From contig NZ_DLHM01000001.1 of the NCBI RefSeq assembly GCF_002483205.1, positions 499,167 through 563,166 of the forward strand: a stretch of 64,000 nt of DNA, written 5' to 3'. Position 1 is the first letter of the stretch, and each line of letters opens with the position of its first letter. Shown here piece after piece: positions 1 through 10,200 of the stretch. A program made the translations under genes and the position numbers. The notes beneath the pieces were generated by a model. It was not told the origin of the DNA, did no database searches, and worked only from the letters and a program-made list of their open reading frames with translations. This stretch comes from Flavihumibacter sp. UBA7668 (GTDB lineage: Bacteria; Bacteroidota; Bacteroidia; Chitinophagales; Chitinophagaceae).

Positions 1-357
1 ACCCCCGGTTCCCGCCCTGATCTCAAGTATAGCATTTTTATCATCCTGCGGATCCTTTGGAATCAGCATTTGCCGGATAGCCGCCTGCAGCGATTCTTCT
101 TTTTCCTCCAAAACCGGAAGTTCTTCTTTGGCTAATTCACGCAATTCTTCATCATCCCCATTAAGGGCTTCCCGGTAGGTATCCAGATCGGCCAAGACAG
201 CACGATAGGTATCATATTGCTTCACAATCTTTTCCAGACTCCGGTATTCCTTGCTGAGTGCACTGAACTTTTTATTATCGCCAACAATCTCCGGGTTGGT
301 TAAGGCAACACCCAAATCAATAAATCTTGCCTTGATCGCTTCCAGCTTATCTAACAT
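1..357 (-). CDS. prfA: Peptide chain release factor 1, 5' part (runs off the left edge)
   Basis: Reading the reverse strand from an ATG at 357 gives 119 codons without a stop to the window edge. The product starts MLDKLEAIKARF and is rich in charged helices, like domain 1 of bacterial RF1. It ends with EIRAGTGG, which is the start of the conserved stretch that precedes the GGQ-bearing domain in class I release factors. RF1 releases the finished peptide at UAA and UAG codons in the ribosomal A site. The anticodon-like PxT loop and the GGQ motif lie outside the window, so RF1 rather than RF2 rests on the N-terminal sequence only. The gene is divergent from the amidohydrolase at 435, with 77 bases between the two starts. 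Confidence 0.9.
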   Translation of the reverse strand, partial: MLDKLEAIKARFIDLGVALTNPEIVGDNKKFSALSKEYRSLEKIVKQYDTYRAVLADLDTYREALNGDDEELRELAKEELPVLEEKEESLQAAIRQMLIPKDPQDDKNAILEIRAGTGG

Positions 358-381
358 AGTGCTTACTTTTATACCCTGGTT

Positions 382-400
382 ACCGGAAATTTGATCCGGT
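382..400. promoter_or_regulatory. Short inverted repeat between divergent prfA and the amidohydrolase gene
   Basis: ACCGGA at 382-387 and TCCGGT at 395-400 form a perfect 6-bp inverted repeat with a 7-base spacer. It lies in the 77-base intergenic space between two divergent starts, where an operator or a leader hairpin could affect either gene. No regulator is implied by the sequence. Confidence 0.3.
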
Positions 401-434
401 TAAAAAGGATGGCAAAATTAACAGAAAAGCAGGG

Positions 435-1577
435 ATGAGTTATCGAAAGTTCAAAGCAGCGCAAATTTTTACCGGAAATTCCTGGGCCCCGCCCGAATCC
501 GTGCTGATAACCAGCGAAAACGGACAGATTGAAGCTATTATTCCAATGGCTGATGCAGGAGAAAATGTACTTGAACTGGATGGAATTTTATGTCCCGGTT
601 TCATTAATGCCCATTGCCATCTTGAACTAAGCCATATGAAGGGCCGGATCGCTCCTTCCACCGGCATGGTTCCCTTCCTGCTGCAGGTGATGAGCAGGCG
701 GCAGGCTGCAGCAGAGGAAATCGAAATCGCCATGCAAGAGGCTGATCAGGCCATGTGGAACAATGGAATTGTTGCAGTGGGAGATATTGCTAATACAGCC
801 GATAGTCTGACAGTTAAAAAAAACAGTAGGATCCATTACCATACTTTTATTGAATGCAGTGGTTTTATTGGTTCAACAGCATCCATACGTTTTGATCAGG
901 CTAAAAAAATCAGGGAGGAATTCAACAAAATCGGGCCATCGGGAATTGTACCACATGCTCCCTATTCTGTTTCTCCGGAATTGTTTAGACTGATAAGGGA
1001 ATATGATTCCGAAGCTATCCTGAGTATGCACAACCAGGAATCAGTTGCAGAACAGGAATTTTTTCTGAGCGGCTATTCAGCCATGAATGATTTATACAAT
1101 TCAATTGGTGTTGACATCGGTTTTTTTCAGGCTCCCGGAACAACAAGCTTGCGAGCTGTCTTTCCTTTTCTGAAAAACAGCAGGAAACTTATCTTAGTTC
1201 ATAACCTCACCACTTCAGAGGAAGATTTGAATTTTATTACAAAGGAAAGCAGTAGTACTATATATTTCTGTTTATGTCCATCTGCCAATAAATACATCAA
1301 TGAAAAATTGCCTCCTGTAGATTTATTGCAATCATATAACGATAACATTATACTTGGAACAGACAGCCTGGCTTCCAACTATCAGTTATCAATAATTGAA
1401 GAAATAAAATTGCTGTCAGTTTCCTTTCCAACAATCAAGCTGGGTCAGTTATTAAAATGGGCTACACTGAACGGAGCAAAGGCGCTTGATATGGATCATA
1501 CCCTGGGAAGTTTTGAAAAAGGTAAACTGCCTGGTATTGTTCAATTGCAGGACTGGAAATCAAAACGGGTGATTTAA
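435..1577 (+). CDS. Amidohydrolase, cyclic deaminase type (possible aminodeoxyfutalosine deaminase)
   Basis: This 380-residue protein has the metal site of the cytosine deaminase/TrzN/MtaD-like amidohydrolases: HCH at residues 60-62 in NAHCHLELSHMKG, His174 in VPHAPYS, His199 in SMHNQE, His256, and Asp310 in LGTDSLASN. These residues hold a divalent metal and activate water for hydrolytic deamination of a ring amine. In Bacteroidota that make menaquinone through futalosine, such proteins can act as aminodeoxyfutalosine deaminase. No other mqn gene lies here, so the substrate is open. The Glu that usually follows the third His (HLAE type) appears as HNQE, which keeps the acidic residue one position later. 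Its stop overlaps the stop of recO on the other strand by four bases. Confidence 0.75.
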   Translation: MSYRKFKAAQIFTGNSWAPPESVLITSENGQIEAIIPMADAGENVLELDGILCPGFINAHCHLELSHMKGRIAPSTGMVPFLLQVMSRRQAAAEEIEIAMQEADQAMWNNGIVAVGDIANTADSLTVKKNSRIHYHTFIECSGFIGSTASIRFDQAKKIREEFNKIGPSGIVPHAPYSVSPELFRLIREYDSEAILSMHNQESVAEQEFFLSGYSAMNDLYNSIGVDIGFFQAPGTTSLRAVFPFLKNSRKLILVHNLTTSEEDLNFITKESSSTIYFCLCPSANKYINEKLPPVDLLQSYNDNIILGTDSLASNYQLSIIEEIKLLSVSFPTIKLGQLLKWATLNGAKALDMDHTLGSFEKGKLPGIVQLQDWKSKRVI

Positions 1578-2311
1578 CTCAGAACTTCCTGTAACACCAG
1601 CATGGAGCGCAATTGCCCAAAATCTGTTACATGCAATGCATAATACAGTTCAAGCTGTTGTAATAAATACCTGCGTGTATTTACAGGCATATGAATCTGC
1701 TCCAATTCATCCGGTTGCATAACACGTAGAAACTGCGCAATCACTTCACTGTTGAAGCCGTCCAGATAGTATTGATGAACAGGATGTTCTTTAACAAAAA
1801 TTCCTTCCTGTAAATCAAGTATTGAATTTTTATTATCAAACTCATCCACCATGCGGAAACCGAAAAAATTGGCCAGATGCAGAGAGAAAAACAAGGGATA
1901 ATTGGCCACAATTTTAGGCGATGCCTTATCCAGATGCAGCAACGCATCTTCCATAAAATAAAATAAATCGGGATGAGGTTCTGGCTGCTTCAGGCATTTC
2001 TGCAACAACTCCACCATATATGTGGCAACAGCACCTTTAAATACATCAAAAAACAACTGCTGATACAGAGTGGCCCAGCGATGTTCTTTTATTCGTTGCA
2101 GGTTTTTTTGTTCATTGTGATACACAACAAGATCCAGCAAAGCCACTGGCTGAAAAAGATTCGCTTTGGTGCCTGCTTTTTTTGAGGAAGTTCGTACACC
2201 ATTTACGATATAAGACTGCATACCAAAGAGCTCGGTAAAAATGGAAACGATCACACTCGTTTCTCCATACTTCACGGTTCTTAATACGATTCCTTTGGTA
2301 TGAAAATTCAT
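1574..2311 (-). CDS. recO: DNA repair protein RecO
   Basis: The 245-residue product opens with MNFHTKGIVLRTVKYGETS, the typical RecO N-terminal OB-fold start, followed by TELFGMQSYIVNGVR and a helical C-terminal half. RecO works with RecR to load RecA on SSB-coated single strands at gaps. The length matches the family. No CxxC zinc pair is visible in the C-terminal part, as in several other RecO proteins. It sits 5 bases downstream of porZ on the same strand, so the two are very probably co-transcribed. The stop codon overlaps that of the convergent amidohydrolase gene. Confidence 0.9.
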   Translation of the reverse strand: MNFHTKGIVLRTVKYGETSVIVSIFTELFGMQSYIVNGVRTSSKKAGTKANLFQPVALLDLVVYHNEQKNLQRIKEHRWATLYQQLFFDVFKGAVATYMVELLQKCLKQPEPHPDLFYFMEDALLHLDKASPKIVANYPLFFSLHLANFFGFRMVDEFDNKNSILDLQEGIFVKEHPVHQYYLDGFNSEVIAQFLRVMQPDELEQIHMPVNTRRYLLQQLELYYALHVTDFGQLRSMLVLQEVLS

Positions 2312-2316
2312 GCTTA

Positions 2317-4548
2317 CTATTGAATAAAAACAATTTTTGTAACGGCCTGTTCTTGCCTGCTATCATCACTGATCCAAACCAGGTAAACACCGGTCGAAAC
2401 CCTCTTGCCGTTTAAATCCAAACCATTCCAGATGGCTTGTCCACCCAACGCTCTCCCCTGATAAACCAGTCGCCCGTTTAATTCTGTAATCTTAACAACC
2501 GCATTATTCACCAGTCCGCGAATAGCAATTGGTCCGGTATAACCCGGTGTTACCGGGTTCGGATATGCAAGAACATTAGAGCTAGTTGTTCCTCCTTCGG
2601 TTGCGGTGGATTGATAACTGACCAAACCCTGTGCTGTTGAAATAAGCACGGTTCCTGTTTTGGGGTCGATGGCAATTTTATGAATATCATTATCGGGCAA
2701 TGGACTATTAGCTGTTGTAAACCGTAGCAGGGTTTCATCGCCACTTGCACTGATCAGCCATATTCCATTTTTGGTCCCGATCCATTTCCGGTTGGCACCA
2801 TCCACCGCCATCGCCTGTACTGCTTCGCCCTTAAAAAGATAACCGGCAAAATTATCGGTTTGCACTACCGGCAACAGCACTTCACATCCCTGTCCGGAAA
2901 AAACCTGTTCCGGGCATTGCAGAATTCCGATTCCATCGCTTGTGCCCAGCCAGATAAAACCAAATTTATCCTTCACCATACTCAGTACCTGATTGGATGG
3001 AAGATTTCCTTTTCCGGAACCTGCCTGATAATAGCGCCACTGATCATCACCGGTATTTTCAATGGAAGCTCCCTGATTAAAACAAAACAATCCATTGCCC
3101 GGAGCCGCCAACCATTTCTGATTCAGGTCATCTATAAGAAGCTCGCTTAGCCGAAGAGAAGGATAAAAAAAAGGAATCTCAAACGACTTGCTGTTTCCAT
3201 CCGGGAATCGAACCACCAATCCTTCTGTGGCACCATCATTGGTAATCCAGAGCCGCTGTTCTGCATCCAAGGCCAATCCGCCAACTTTATAATTACCGGG
3301 CTCCTGAACCGATGCAGAAAGAATGTTTTCCTTAAACACCTGAAATCCTGACTCATGAAGATAACAAAGTCCCTGGCTGGAAGAGCCGGCCCAGAGGGTG
3401 CCGTCCAATGCTTCCACCAACGGACCGATGGGGCCAAATCCCGCAGGCCAGTTTTGATCGGCAGCCTGATAGCCTTTCCAGTTCCCTTCGGTGAACTGAT
3501 TAAGCTTCTCCCCTGTTGCCATCCACCAACCTTTTTTTCCGGCAAATAATCCTCCGCTTCCAATACCGGCCGGAGAATTGGGGATAAGTCTGTTGAGATT
3601 ATTTCCATCAATCTGCAATAAGCCGTTGATAGAATCGGCTACCCAATACTGCTGCTGAAAAAAAAGCGACTGTTTAGGCCATTGGATTAATGGATGCTCT
3701 AGTTGATTTACCGGATTGGCTGATTCATTTAACAGCAGCACCCTTGCATTTCCTGCACTCCGTTGTGAAATCATCAGCGCAGTTTCCGAGACATCAATTG
3801 TATTCCATTGCCATTGATCCTGATACCAGAGAGAAAAATCAGTTCCCACCTGTTTATAAATCCGGTTGTTTTGCTGAACATAAATGGAGCCCTTCCAGAA
3901 AAGTACCTGCTGAAACTGGCCGGAAGGCAATCCATTTTGTCCACTTAACAGTGTCCAGTTTCTGAAATCAGCGAGGTTTAGTCCGGCACGTGGTGCGCGG
4001 TAAAATCCGGATTCACCGGCAGAATAAAAATATTGCTGATCAGCAGTTACTGCATTCATTTTCGAAAAGGCACCGCCGGAGGCAATCAGGTACACATCCC
4101 CAATTTCTGCTTTTTCCAGATTCAGGACAGCCAATCCAAATCCGGTTGCAAGCAGGCATTGGGCATTCTCCATCCAGATATCGTAAATGCGTTTATCGGC
4201 TGTAATTGAACTGAGTCGTATGGTATTAACGGAACGGGTCGTATTGTTTTCAAGCAGATCCAACTGACTGTTTCTATATGCTATCACGGTCAGCGATTGG
4301 TTATTACTGATTGTCTGAATACCTGTTTCTGACAAGCCATTTATTTTGGTAATCCGTTTGAATTCTTCTGAAGAAGGGTCATACTGAAAAAGGGCCTGCG
4401 GACTGGCGGTTATCAGCTGATTACCGTTGGTACCAACCGAAATGGCAGAATGAAAGGAAATATGTTCCTGCCAGCTTCCAATTGGTTGGGTATAGCAGCT
4501 AAGGGAAAGCAGGAAATTGATCACAAATAAAAAGCAGCCAGGGCGCAT
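2317..4548 (-). CDS. porZ: Type IX secretion system protein PorZ
   Basis: The 743-residue protein has a signal peptide with no lipobox (MRPGCFLFVINFLLSL...), then WQEHISFHSAISV, repeated two-component-regulator-type propeller strands (for example FGFIWLGTSDGIGI and RKWIGTKNGIWLI), and a C-terminal T9SS sorting domain beginning near AYPNPVTPG and ending AVTKIVFIQ. This layout, two propellers followed by a sorting domain, is that of PorZ, a surface component of the T9SS attachment complex that in Porphyromonas gingivalis brings anionic LPS to the sortase. It is the first gene of a pair with recO. A TAnnTTTG box lies just upstream of the start. Other propeller proteins with sorting domains exist, but the N-terminal region fits PorZ best. 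Confidence 0.8.
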   Translation of the reverse strand: MRPGCFLFVINFLLSLSCYTQPIGSWQEHISFHSAISVGTNGNQLITASPQALFQYDPSSEEFKRITKINGLSETGIQTISNNQSLTVIAYRNSQLDLLENNTTRSVNTIRLSSITADKRIYDIWMENAQCLLATGFGLAVLNLEKAEIGDVYLIASGGAFSKMNAVTADQQYFYSAGESGFYRAPRAGLNLADFRNWTLLSGQNGLPSGQFQQVLFWKGSIYVQQNNRIYKQVGTDFSLWYQDQWQWNTIDVSETALMISQRSAGNARVLLLNESANPVNQLEHPLIQWPKQSLFFQQQYWVADSINGLLQIDGNNLNRLIPNSPAGIGSGGLFAGKKGWWMATGEKLNQFTEGNWKGYQAADQNWPAGFGPIGPLVEALDGTLWAGSSSQGLCYLHESGFQVFKENILSASVQEPGNYKVGGLALDAEQRLWITNDGATEGLVVRFPDGNSKSFEIPFFYPSLRLSELLIDDLNQKWLAAPGNGLFCFNQGASIENTGDDQWRYYQAGSGKGNLPSNQVLSMVKDKFGFIWLGTSDGIGILQCPEQVFSGQGCEVLLPVVQTDNFAGYLFKGEAVQAMAVDGANRKWIGTKNGIWLISASGDETLLRFTTANSPLPDNDIHKIAIDPKTGTVLISTAQGLVSYQSTATEGGTTSSNVLAYPNPVTPGYTGPIAIRGLVNNAVVKITELNGRLVYQGRALGGQAIWNGLDLNGKRVSTGVYLVWISDDSRQEQAVTKIVFIQ

Positions 4549-4555
4549 ATTAGCT

Positions 4556-4563
4556 CAAAGTTA
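4556..4563 (-). promoter_or_regulatory. Bacteroidota -7 box (TAACTTTG) upstream of porZ
   Basis: The reverse strand reads TAACTTTG here, an exact match to the TAnnTTTG -7 element of Bacteroidota promoters. Its last base is only 7 bases from the porZ start, so transcription would begin at or next to the start codon. No clear -33 TTTG element was found at the usual spacing. Confidence 0.4.
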
Positions 4564-4644
4564 ACCGCTTCAGTCCTGCTTTTAACCGGTTAATAGCGGT
4601 AAAATGGCTTTCTTTGCGGGCAGTAACAGCAAAACCTCGTGTTA

Positions 4645-6975
4645 ATGTGGCAACAACTGGGCTCCTTTGTTTTAAAAAATAGATTGGTTTTAATCATCGG
4701 GTTAGTTCTGGCAACCGCTTTTATGGGATACCATGCCAGTAAAGTGCAGATGAGTTATGAATTTGCAAAAGCGATTCCCACCGATAATCCGAAATACAAG
4801 GCCTATATCGCCTTTAAAAAGCAGTTTGGAGAAGATGGAAATCTGCTTGTTATTGGAATTCAAACCGACCGCTTATTCCAACAATCGGTATTTGAATCCT
4901 ATCGCCTGCTTCAAAAGGAACTGAAACAGGTAAGGGGAGTTGAATCCATACTCGGTATTCCGGGTGCGGTGAATCTGGTAAAAGACAGTGCTTCTGAAAA
5001 ATTAAAATCTGTTCGCATATTTCCTGATAGCAGTGCCAGCCAGGCCACCCTTGATAGTGCCTATGCATTATTCAGGAGTTTGCCATTTTACCGCGGACTC
5101 CTGTACAATCCGGAAAGCCAAAGCTGGCTGATGGCATTAGGAATGAACAAGGATATCATGGCATCTCCGGAACGCACCAAGGTGATTCAGGAGGTGGTGA
5201 GCCGGGTGGATGCATTTGGAAAGCAGCACCAGCTGGATATACATTACAGTGGATTGCCCCTGATCCGGACCCAGATTGCGGATCGGATTGCCAAAGAAAT
5301 GAAATGGCTGCTGATTGGCTCCCTGCTATTATCGGCAGTTATTCTTCTGTTGTTTTTCAGGAGTATCAGTGCCATGCTGATTTCACTTGCAGTGGTGATA
5401 ATGGGAGTAATCTGGAGTGTGGGATTGCAGGTACTGATTGGTTATAAAATTACGCTGCTAACCGCTTTGATTCCTCCGTTGATCGTTGTGATCGGGATCC
5501 CAAATTGTATTTATTTCCTCAATAAATACCATGTATCCTGGAATGAAACCGGGATACAGAAAGAAGCCATACGCACCATGGTAGGCAAAATGGGGATTGT
5601 AACGCTGTTTTGTAATATTGCTGCTGCTATTGGATTTGCCGTATTTGCCCTTACCAAAAGTGCCGTACTGAAAGAGTTTGGAGTGGTTGCCGGCATCAGC
5701 ATCATGATCATCTTCCTAATTTCTTTCATTTTTATCCCGGTTGTACTCAGTTATCTGCCTGCGCCAAAAACCCGGCATACGCGATACCTGGAGAACAAAT
5801 GGCTGCAGGCTGTGCTGGATCGGCTCGAACGCTGGTCGCTCAATCACCGGAGGTTTATATATGGAGCAACCATAGCTATAACCGCAGTAGCTGTTATTGG
5901 GATAATGCGATTGAAATCAGAAGGATTTATCGTAGATGATCTTCCCAAAACAGATAAAATCTATACCGATTTAAAATTCTTTGAAGAACATTTCAAGGGG
6001 GTCATGCCGCTTGAAATTGTGGTGGATACAAAGATCAAAAACGGGTTACGTCGTCAGCCCTTACAATTATTTGAGCGGATTGATTCGCTTACTACTTATA
6101 TCAGCAGTTTACCTGAAATGGCCAGGCCCTTATCGGTTGTGGAGGGCATGAAATTCGCGCGACAGGCTTATTACGATGGAGACAGCAGCAATTATGGATT
6201 GCCGAATAGTTTTGATATCAGTTTCCTCGCCGGATATTTAAATATGAAGGGGTCGGACAGTAAAAACGATCAACTGGGACAGTTGGTACGCTCCTTTATG
6301 GATGAGGACAAGCAACAGACCCGGATCAGTGTGAATATGAAGGATGTGGGAAGCAAGCGGTTGCCAGAACTGCTGGATTCTATTGAAGCCAAAACGAATC
6401 AGTATTTCGATACCAGTCATTATAAGATAACTCTCACCGGCAGCAGCATTACTTTTTTGGAAGGGAGCACCTTCATTATAAATGGATTGAAGGAAAGTAT
6501 CTTCTGGGCTTTTCTGTTGATAGCGCTTTGTATGCTTTATCTCTTTAAAAATGGCCGGATCCTGCTATGTTCATTGATTCCCAATCTGGTACCGCTGGTC
6601 ATTACGGCCGGTGTAATGGGTTGGGTTGGAATAGCTTTGAAACCTTCTACTGTATTGATTTTCAGTGTGGCCCTTGGGATTGCGATTGATATCACCATAC
6701 GTTTTCTGGTGAATTTCAAGCAGGAACAGGGAGGTTCGGAGATGGACAGGCAGCAGGTGGTAATTGAAACGATTCATTCCACCGGGATCAGCATCATATA
6801 TACTTCCCTTGTATTGATAGCCGGATTTGTGATTTTTTGTTTCAGTGGATTTGGGGGTACCCAGGGATTGGGCTGGCTAACTTCACTTACCCTGGTAATT
6901 GCTACGATTACCAACCTTGTTTTGCTGCCAGCTTTGTTAATTGACCTAACAAAACCGCGAAAAAAAGCCAGATAA
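4645..6975 (+). CDS. MMPL/RND family exporter (hydrophobe/lipid type)
   Basis: The product has about 776 residues counted from the ATG at 4645. A GTG two codons upstream is the alternative start. It shows the RND fold of the MMPL branch: one N-terminal membrane helix, a periplasmic loop of about 180 residues, five helices (LLIGSLLLSAVILLLF to IIFLISFIFIPVVLSY), then the same pattern again to the C-terminus. The second half carries the conserved VALGIAIDITIRFLVNF segment in its transmembrane core. Proteins of this size and layout export lipids or hydrophobic compounds using proton flow. No membrane fusion protein or outer-membrane channel gene sits beside it, so it probably acts alone or with distant partners. 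The substrate cannot be told from sequence. Confidence 0.8.
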   Translation: MWQQLGSFVLKNRLVLIIGLVLATAFMGYHASKVQMSYEFAKAIPTDNPKYKAYIAFKKQFGEDGNLLVIGIQTDRLFQQSVFESYRLLQKELKQVRGVESILGIPGAVNLVKDSASEKLKSVRIFPDSSASQATLDSAYALFRSLPFYRGLLYNPESQSWLMALGMNKDIMASPERTKVIQEVVSRVDAFGKQHQLDIHYSGLPLIRTQIADRIAKEMKWLLIGSLLLSAVILLLFFRSISAMLISLAVVIMGVIWSVGLQVLIGYKITLLTALIPPLIVVIGIPNCIYFLNKYHVSWNETGIQKEAIRTMVGKMGIVTLFCNIAAAIGFAVFALTKSAVLKEFGVVAGISIMIIFLISFIFIPVVLSYLPAPKTRHTRYLENKWLQAVLDRLERWSLNHRRFIYGATIAITAVAVIGIMRLKSEGFIVDDLPKTDKIYTDLKFFEEHFKGVMPLEIVVDTKIKNGLRRQPLQLFERIDSLTTYISSLPEMARPLSVVEGMKFARQAYYDGDSSNYGLPNSFDISFLAGYLNMKGSDSKNDQLGQLVRSFMDEDKQQTRISVNMKDVGSKRLPELLDSIEAKTNQYFDTSHYKITLTGSSITFLEGSTFIINGLKESIFWAFLLIALCMLYLFKNGRILLCSLIPNLVPLVITAGVMGWVGIALKPSTVLIFSVALGIAIDITIRFLVNFKQEQGGSEMDRQQVVIETIHSTGISIIYTSLVLIAGFVIFCFSGFGGTQGLGWLTSLTLVIATITNLVLLPALLIDLTKPRKKAR

Positions 6976-6996
6976 GATTAGAATCTCATTAGAAAA

Positions 6997-7035
6997 AGAG
7001 GGGTAATACATTTATTGTGCTACCCTTTATTTTTT
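6997..7035 (+). terminator. Probable intrinsic terminator after the MMPL exporter
   Basis: GGGTA at 7001-7005 pairs with TACCC at 7021-7025, extended by G-U and A-T pairs on the outside, and a T-rich run follows (7026-7035). It lies 20-60 bases after the exporter stop and before the SusC gene leader. Confidence 0.4.
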
Positions 7036-7212
7036 AACACTATTTTAATTTATTGGATATCAATAATCTATATATGTGATATTATATATACCGCATTTAA
7101 TTTACAATTCACCGAATTTTTCTACAATTTACCGTTGATGGTGCATCATTAACCGTTCATCAATTGTCTTATTTTTAACACTTCATTAATTAGTAGTCAA
7201 AAATTAACGCAC

Positions 7213-10200
7213 ATGAGAAAATTAGTCTTGTTACTACTGGGCATACTTATGCTCGGTGGTGAGCTATTGGCCCAGTCACGTACAGTGACGGGTAAGGTTT
7301 CAGATGCATTGGGAAAACCTGTACCAAATGCATCCATTCTGGTTAAAGGCAGCAGTATTGGCACATCCACGCTGGAGGATGGCAGTTTTTCGATCAATGT
7401 ACCTGAAAATTCAAAAACGCTGGTAATTACAGCAGTTGGTATGCTGCAACGGGAAATAAATATTACCAACAAAAACACTGTCAGTATTGATCTTCAAACA
7501 GACAACCGGGATCTTCAGGAAGTTGTGGTAGTTGGATATGGAGTCCAGAAAAAAAGAACAGTTACTGCTGCAATCGGTAAAATCGGAGGAGATAAAATCT
7601 CCGATCTTCCAACAACCTCATTTGACCGACAGCTGGCAGGTCGGGCTGCAGGTGTGCAGGTAACTCAATCCAGCGGACTAGTAAGTGCACCTCCAAGAAT
7701 CAGGATCAGGGGTGTTAACTCCATATCTCAGGGTCGGGATCCGCTGTTTGTAATTGATGGCGTCCCCTCATATACCGGCGGAGCTTCCAGTTTTGCCAAT
7801 ACCAACGTGTTGGCTGATATCAATCCAAACGATATTGAATCCATTGAAGTATTGAAAGACGGAGCTGCCACTGCAATTTATGGCAGCCGGGCTGCCAATG
7901 GCGTGGTTATGATTACAACCAAAAAAGGGAAATCAGGCCGGCTGAATGTAAACTATGATATGTATATGGGAGTAAGTTCAGAATTTAACTCTCCCGACTT
8001 GTTGAATGGCGAACAATTTGTAACAATTGCCAATGAAAAACTAACAAATGCAGGTCTTGCTGCAGGGGCCAATATGAGTGCAGAAGGAACCAATACCGAT
8101 TGGCTTCGCGATGTGATTTATAAAAAGAACCCATTTGTCCAGAGTCATACCATCAGTGCAGCAGGAGGAAGTGACAAAAGTACCTATTACATGAGCCTGA
8201 ACTACCTTTCGCAGGAAGGGATTATTCAAACAAACAAAAACCGTCGTTTCAATGTCCGTGCAAACATGGAACACAAAGCAAACAAATGGCTCAAAATTGG
8301 AAATAACATTACGCTGAGCAGAACGGAAGATTTTGATCAGAATAATGGAGGTAATGCATTGAGTGGGGCAATGGGTGCAGCACAAAGAGCGTTGCCCAAC
8401 GTTCGAGTCTTCAACGCTGATCATCCAACCGGCTACAATATAACACCGGATAATTCAGCACTTGGTTCAGATGCCAATACACGAAATATTGAAAACAACT
8501 ATGTGAATATTGCATATGTACTTGCAAAAAATAAATTCAGCAATGATCGATACCGCATAATCAACAACTTCTTCCTGGAACTTAGCCCGATTCGCTCTGT
8601 TCAAATTCGCACACAGGCATCCGTTGATTATACCAACTCAATAGATTTTCAATCGCTGGATCGTGTACATGGAGATGGCAGAGGTGCACAGGGTAGTTTA
8701 ACCAATCAGAATATCCAATACAGCATTTACACCTGGCAAAATTATGCAACCTGGACTGAACAATTTGGTGATCATGGTGTGACAGCAGTTGGTGGAGTAG
8801 AAATGCAGCGTGTAACAAATCGATCCTTTTTTGGACAGGGAACAACCATCTCAGATCCATTTTTTCAATCAGACAACCTCATCAGCAACACCATTGCAAA
8901 TCAGTTTTCAGGCGGAGGAATCACCAAAACAGGATTTCAGAGCTATTTTGGCCGTTTGAATTATGACTATGCCGGAAAATACTTTGCACAATTCTCTATC
9001 CGAAGAGATGGAAGTTCAAGACTTGCTCCTGACGTTCGTTACGGCAATTTCTTTGGGGCTTCAGCAGGCTGGAATATCAGTGCTGAAAAATTCTGGTCGC
9101 AAAGTGGCATCGCCAACGTAATCAATGATTTTAAGATCAGAGGAGGTTATGCCGAAGTTGGAAATGAACTGTCAGCTTCATTCCCCTGGTTAAGTACCTA
9201 CGGACCGGCACAATATGGTGGTGTGGCAGGTAATGCAGCCAATAGAATTGGAAATGCACAATTACAATGGGAGGTTAACAAAAAACTGAATCTTGGTGTG
9301 GATCTCGCTTTTCTGGATGACCGTTTTAACCTGAGTTTTGATTACTTTATTAATCAGAATGACGGACAGGTGCTGGACGAATTGCAACCTGTTTCCCTTG
9401 GTGTTCCGGGAAATATAATTACCAAGAATATTGGTAAGATGGAGAACAAAGGGATAGAAATTTCAATTGGTGGAGATATTATTCGTAAAAAAGATTTCAC
9501 CTGGGCAGTAAATGCCAACTTTACCAAAGTGGCCAATAAAGTAAAAGCACTGGCTGACGGACAGCAGGAAGTGCTGGTAGCCGGACCTAACAATGGAACA
9601 TTTAATATTAACCGAATTGGTTCTGATATCAATTCTTTTTATGGATATGAGTGGGCTGGCGTTAATCCGGCCAATGGTAACCCTATGTGGTACAGAAACG
9701 GATCGGATACTATAGTACAATACCATAACGTGGCCGGAGCAGCAGCCAATTACTATTTATTTGATCCGAGTAAACCCAATACACTGGGAGATGCAACAAC
9801 CTTAGGAAACCGCTCCATTATTGGAAGTGCATTACCAACCTGGTTTGGCGGAATAAGCAATACCGTAACATACAAACGATTTACAGTTGATGTATTCTTT
9901 CGCTTTGGTGGCGGCAACTCAGTTTATAACTTAACCCGTCAGGAAGTATGGAATAGCATGGGATTCGTGAATAATGGAACTGAGGTATTAAACAGATGGA
10001 CACCGGATAATACAGCAGGAACCAGCCCCAAACTTTACTATGGTCGGGATAATCAGGTTAACCTGCAGGGACTTGCCAATAGCCGGTTTCTTGAGAAAGC
10101 AAATTTTTTACGCCTGCAAAATTTGCAGTTAGGCTATTCCATTGACACAAAAAAACTCGGAAATCTGGGTAACACGATAAAATCAGCCCGCTTTTTTGTT

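Noticed and set aside
8041..8424. 127-codon reverse frame inside the first SusC gene
   Set aside because: It is opposite the conserved barrel sequence, with no promoter or family similarity.
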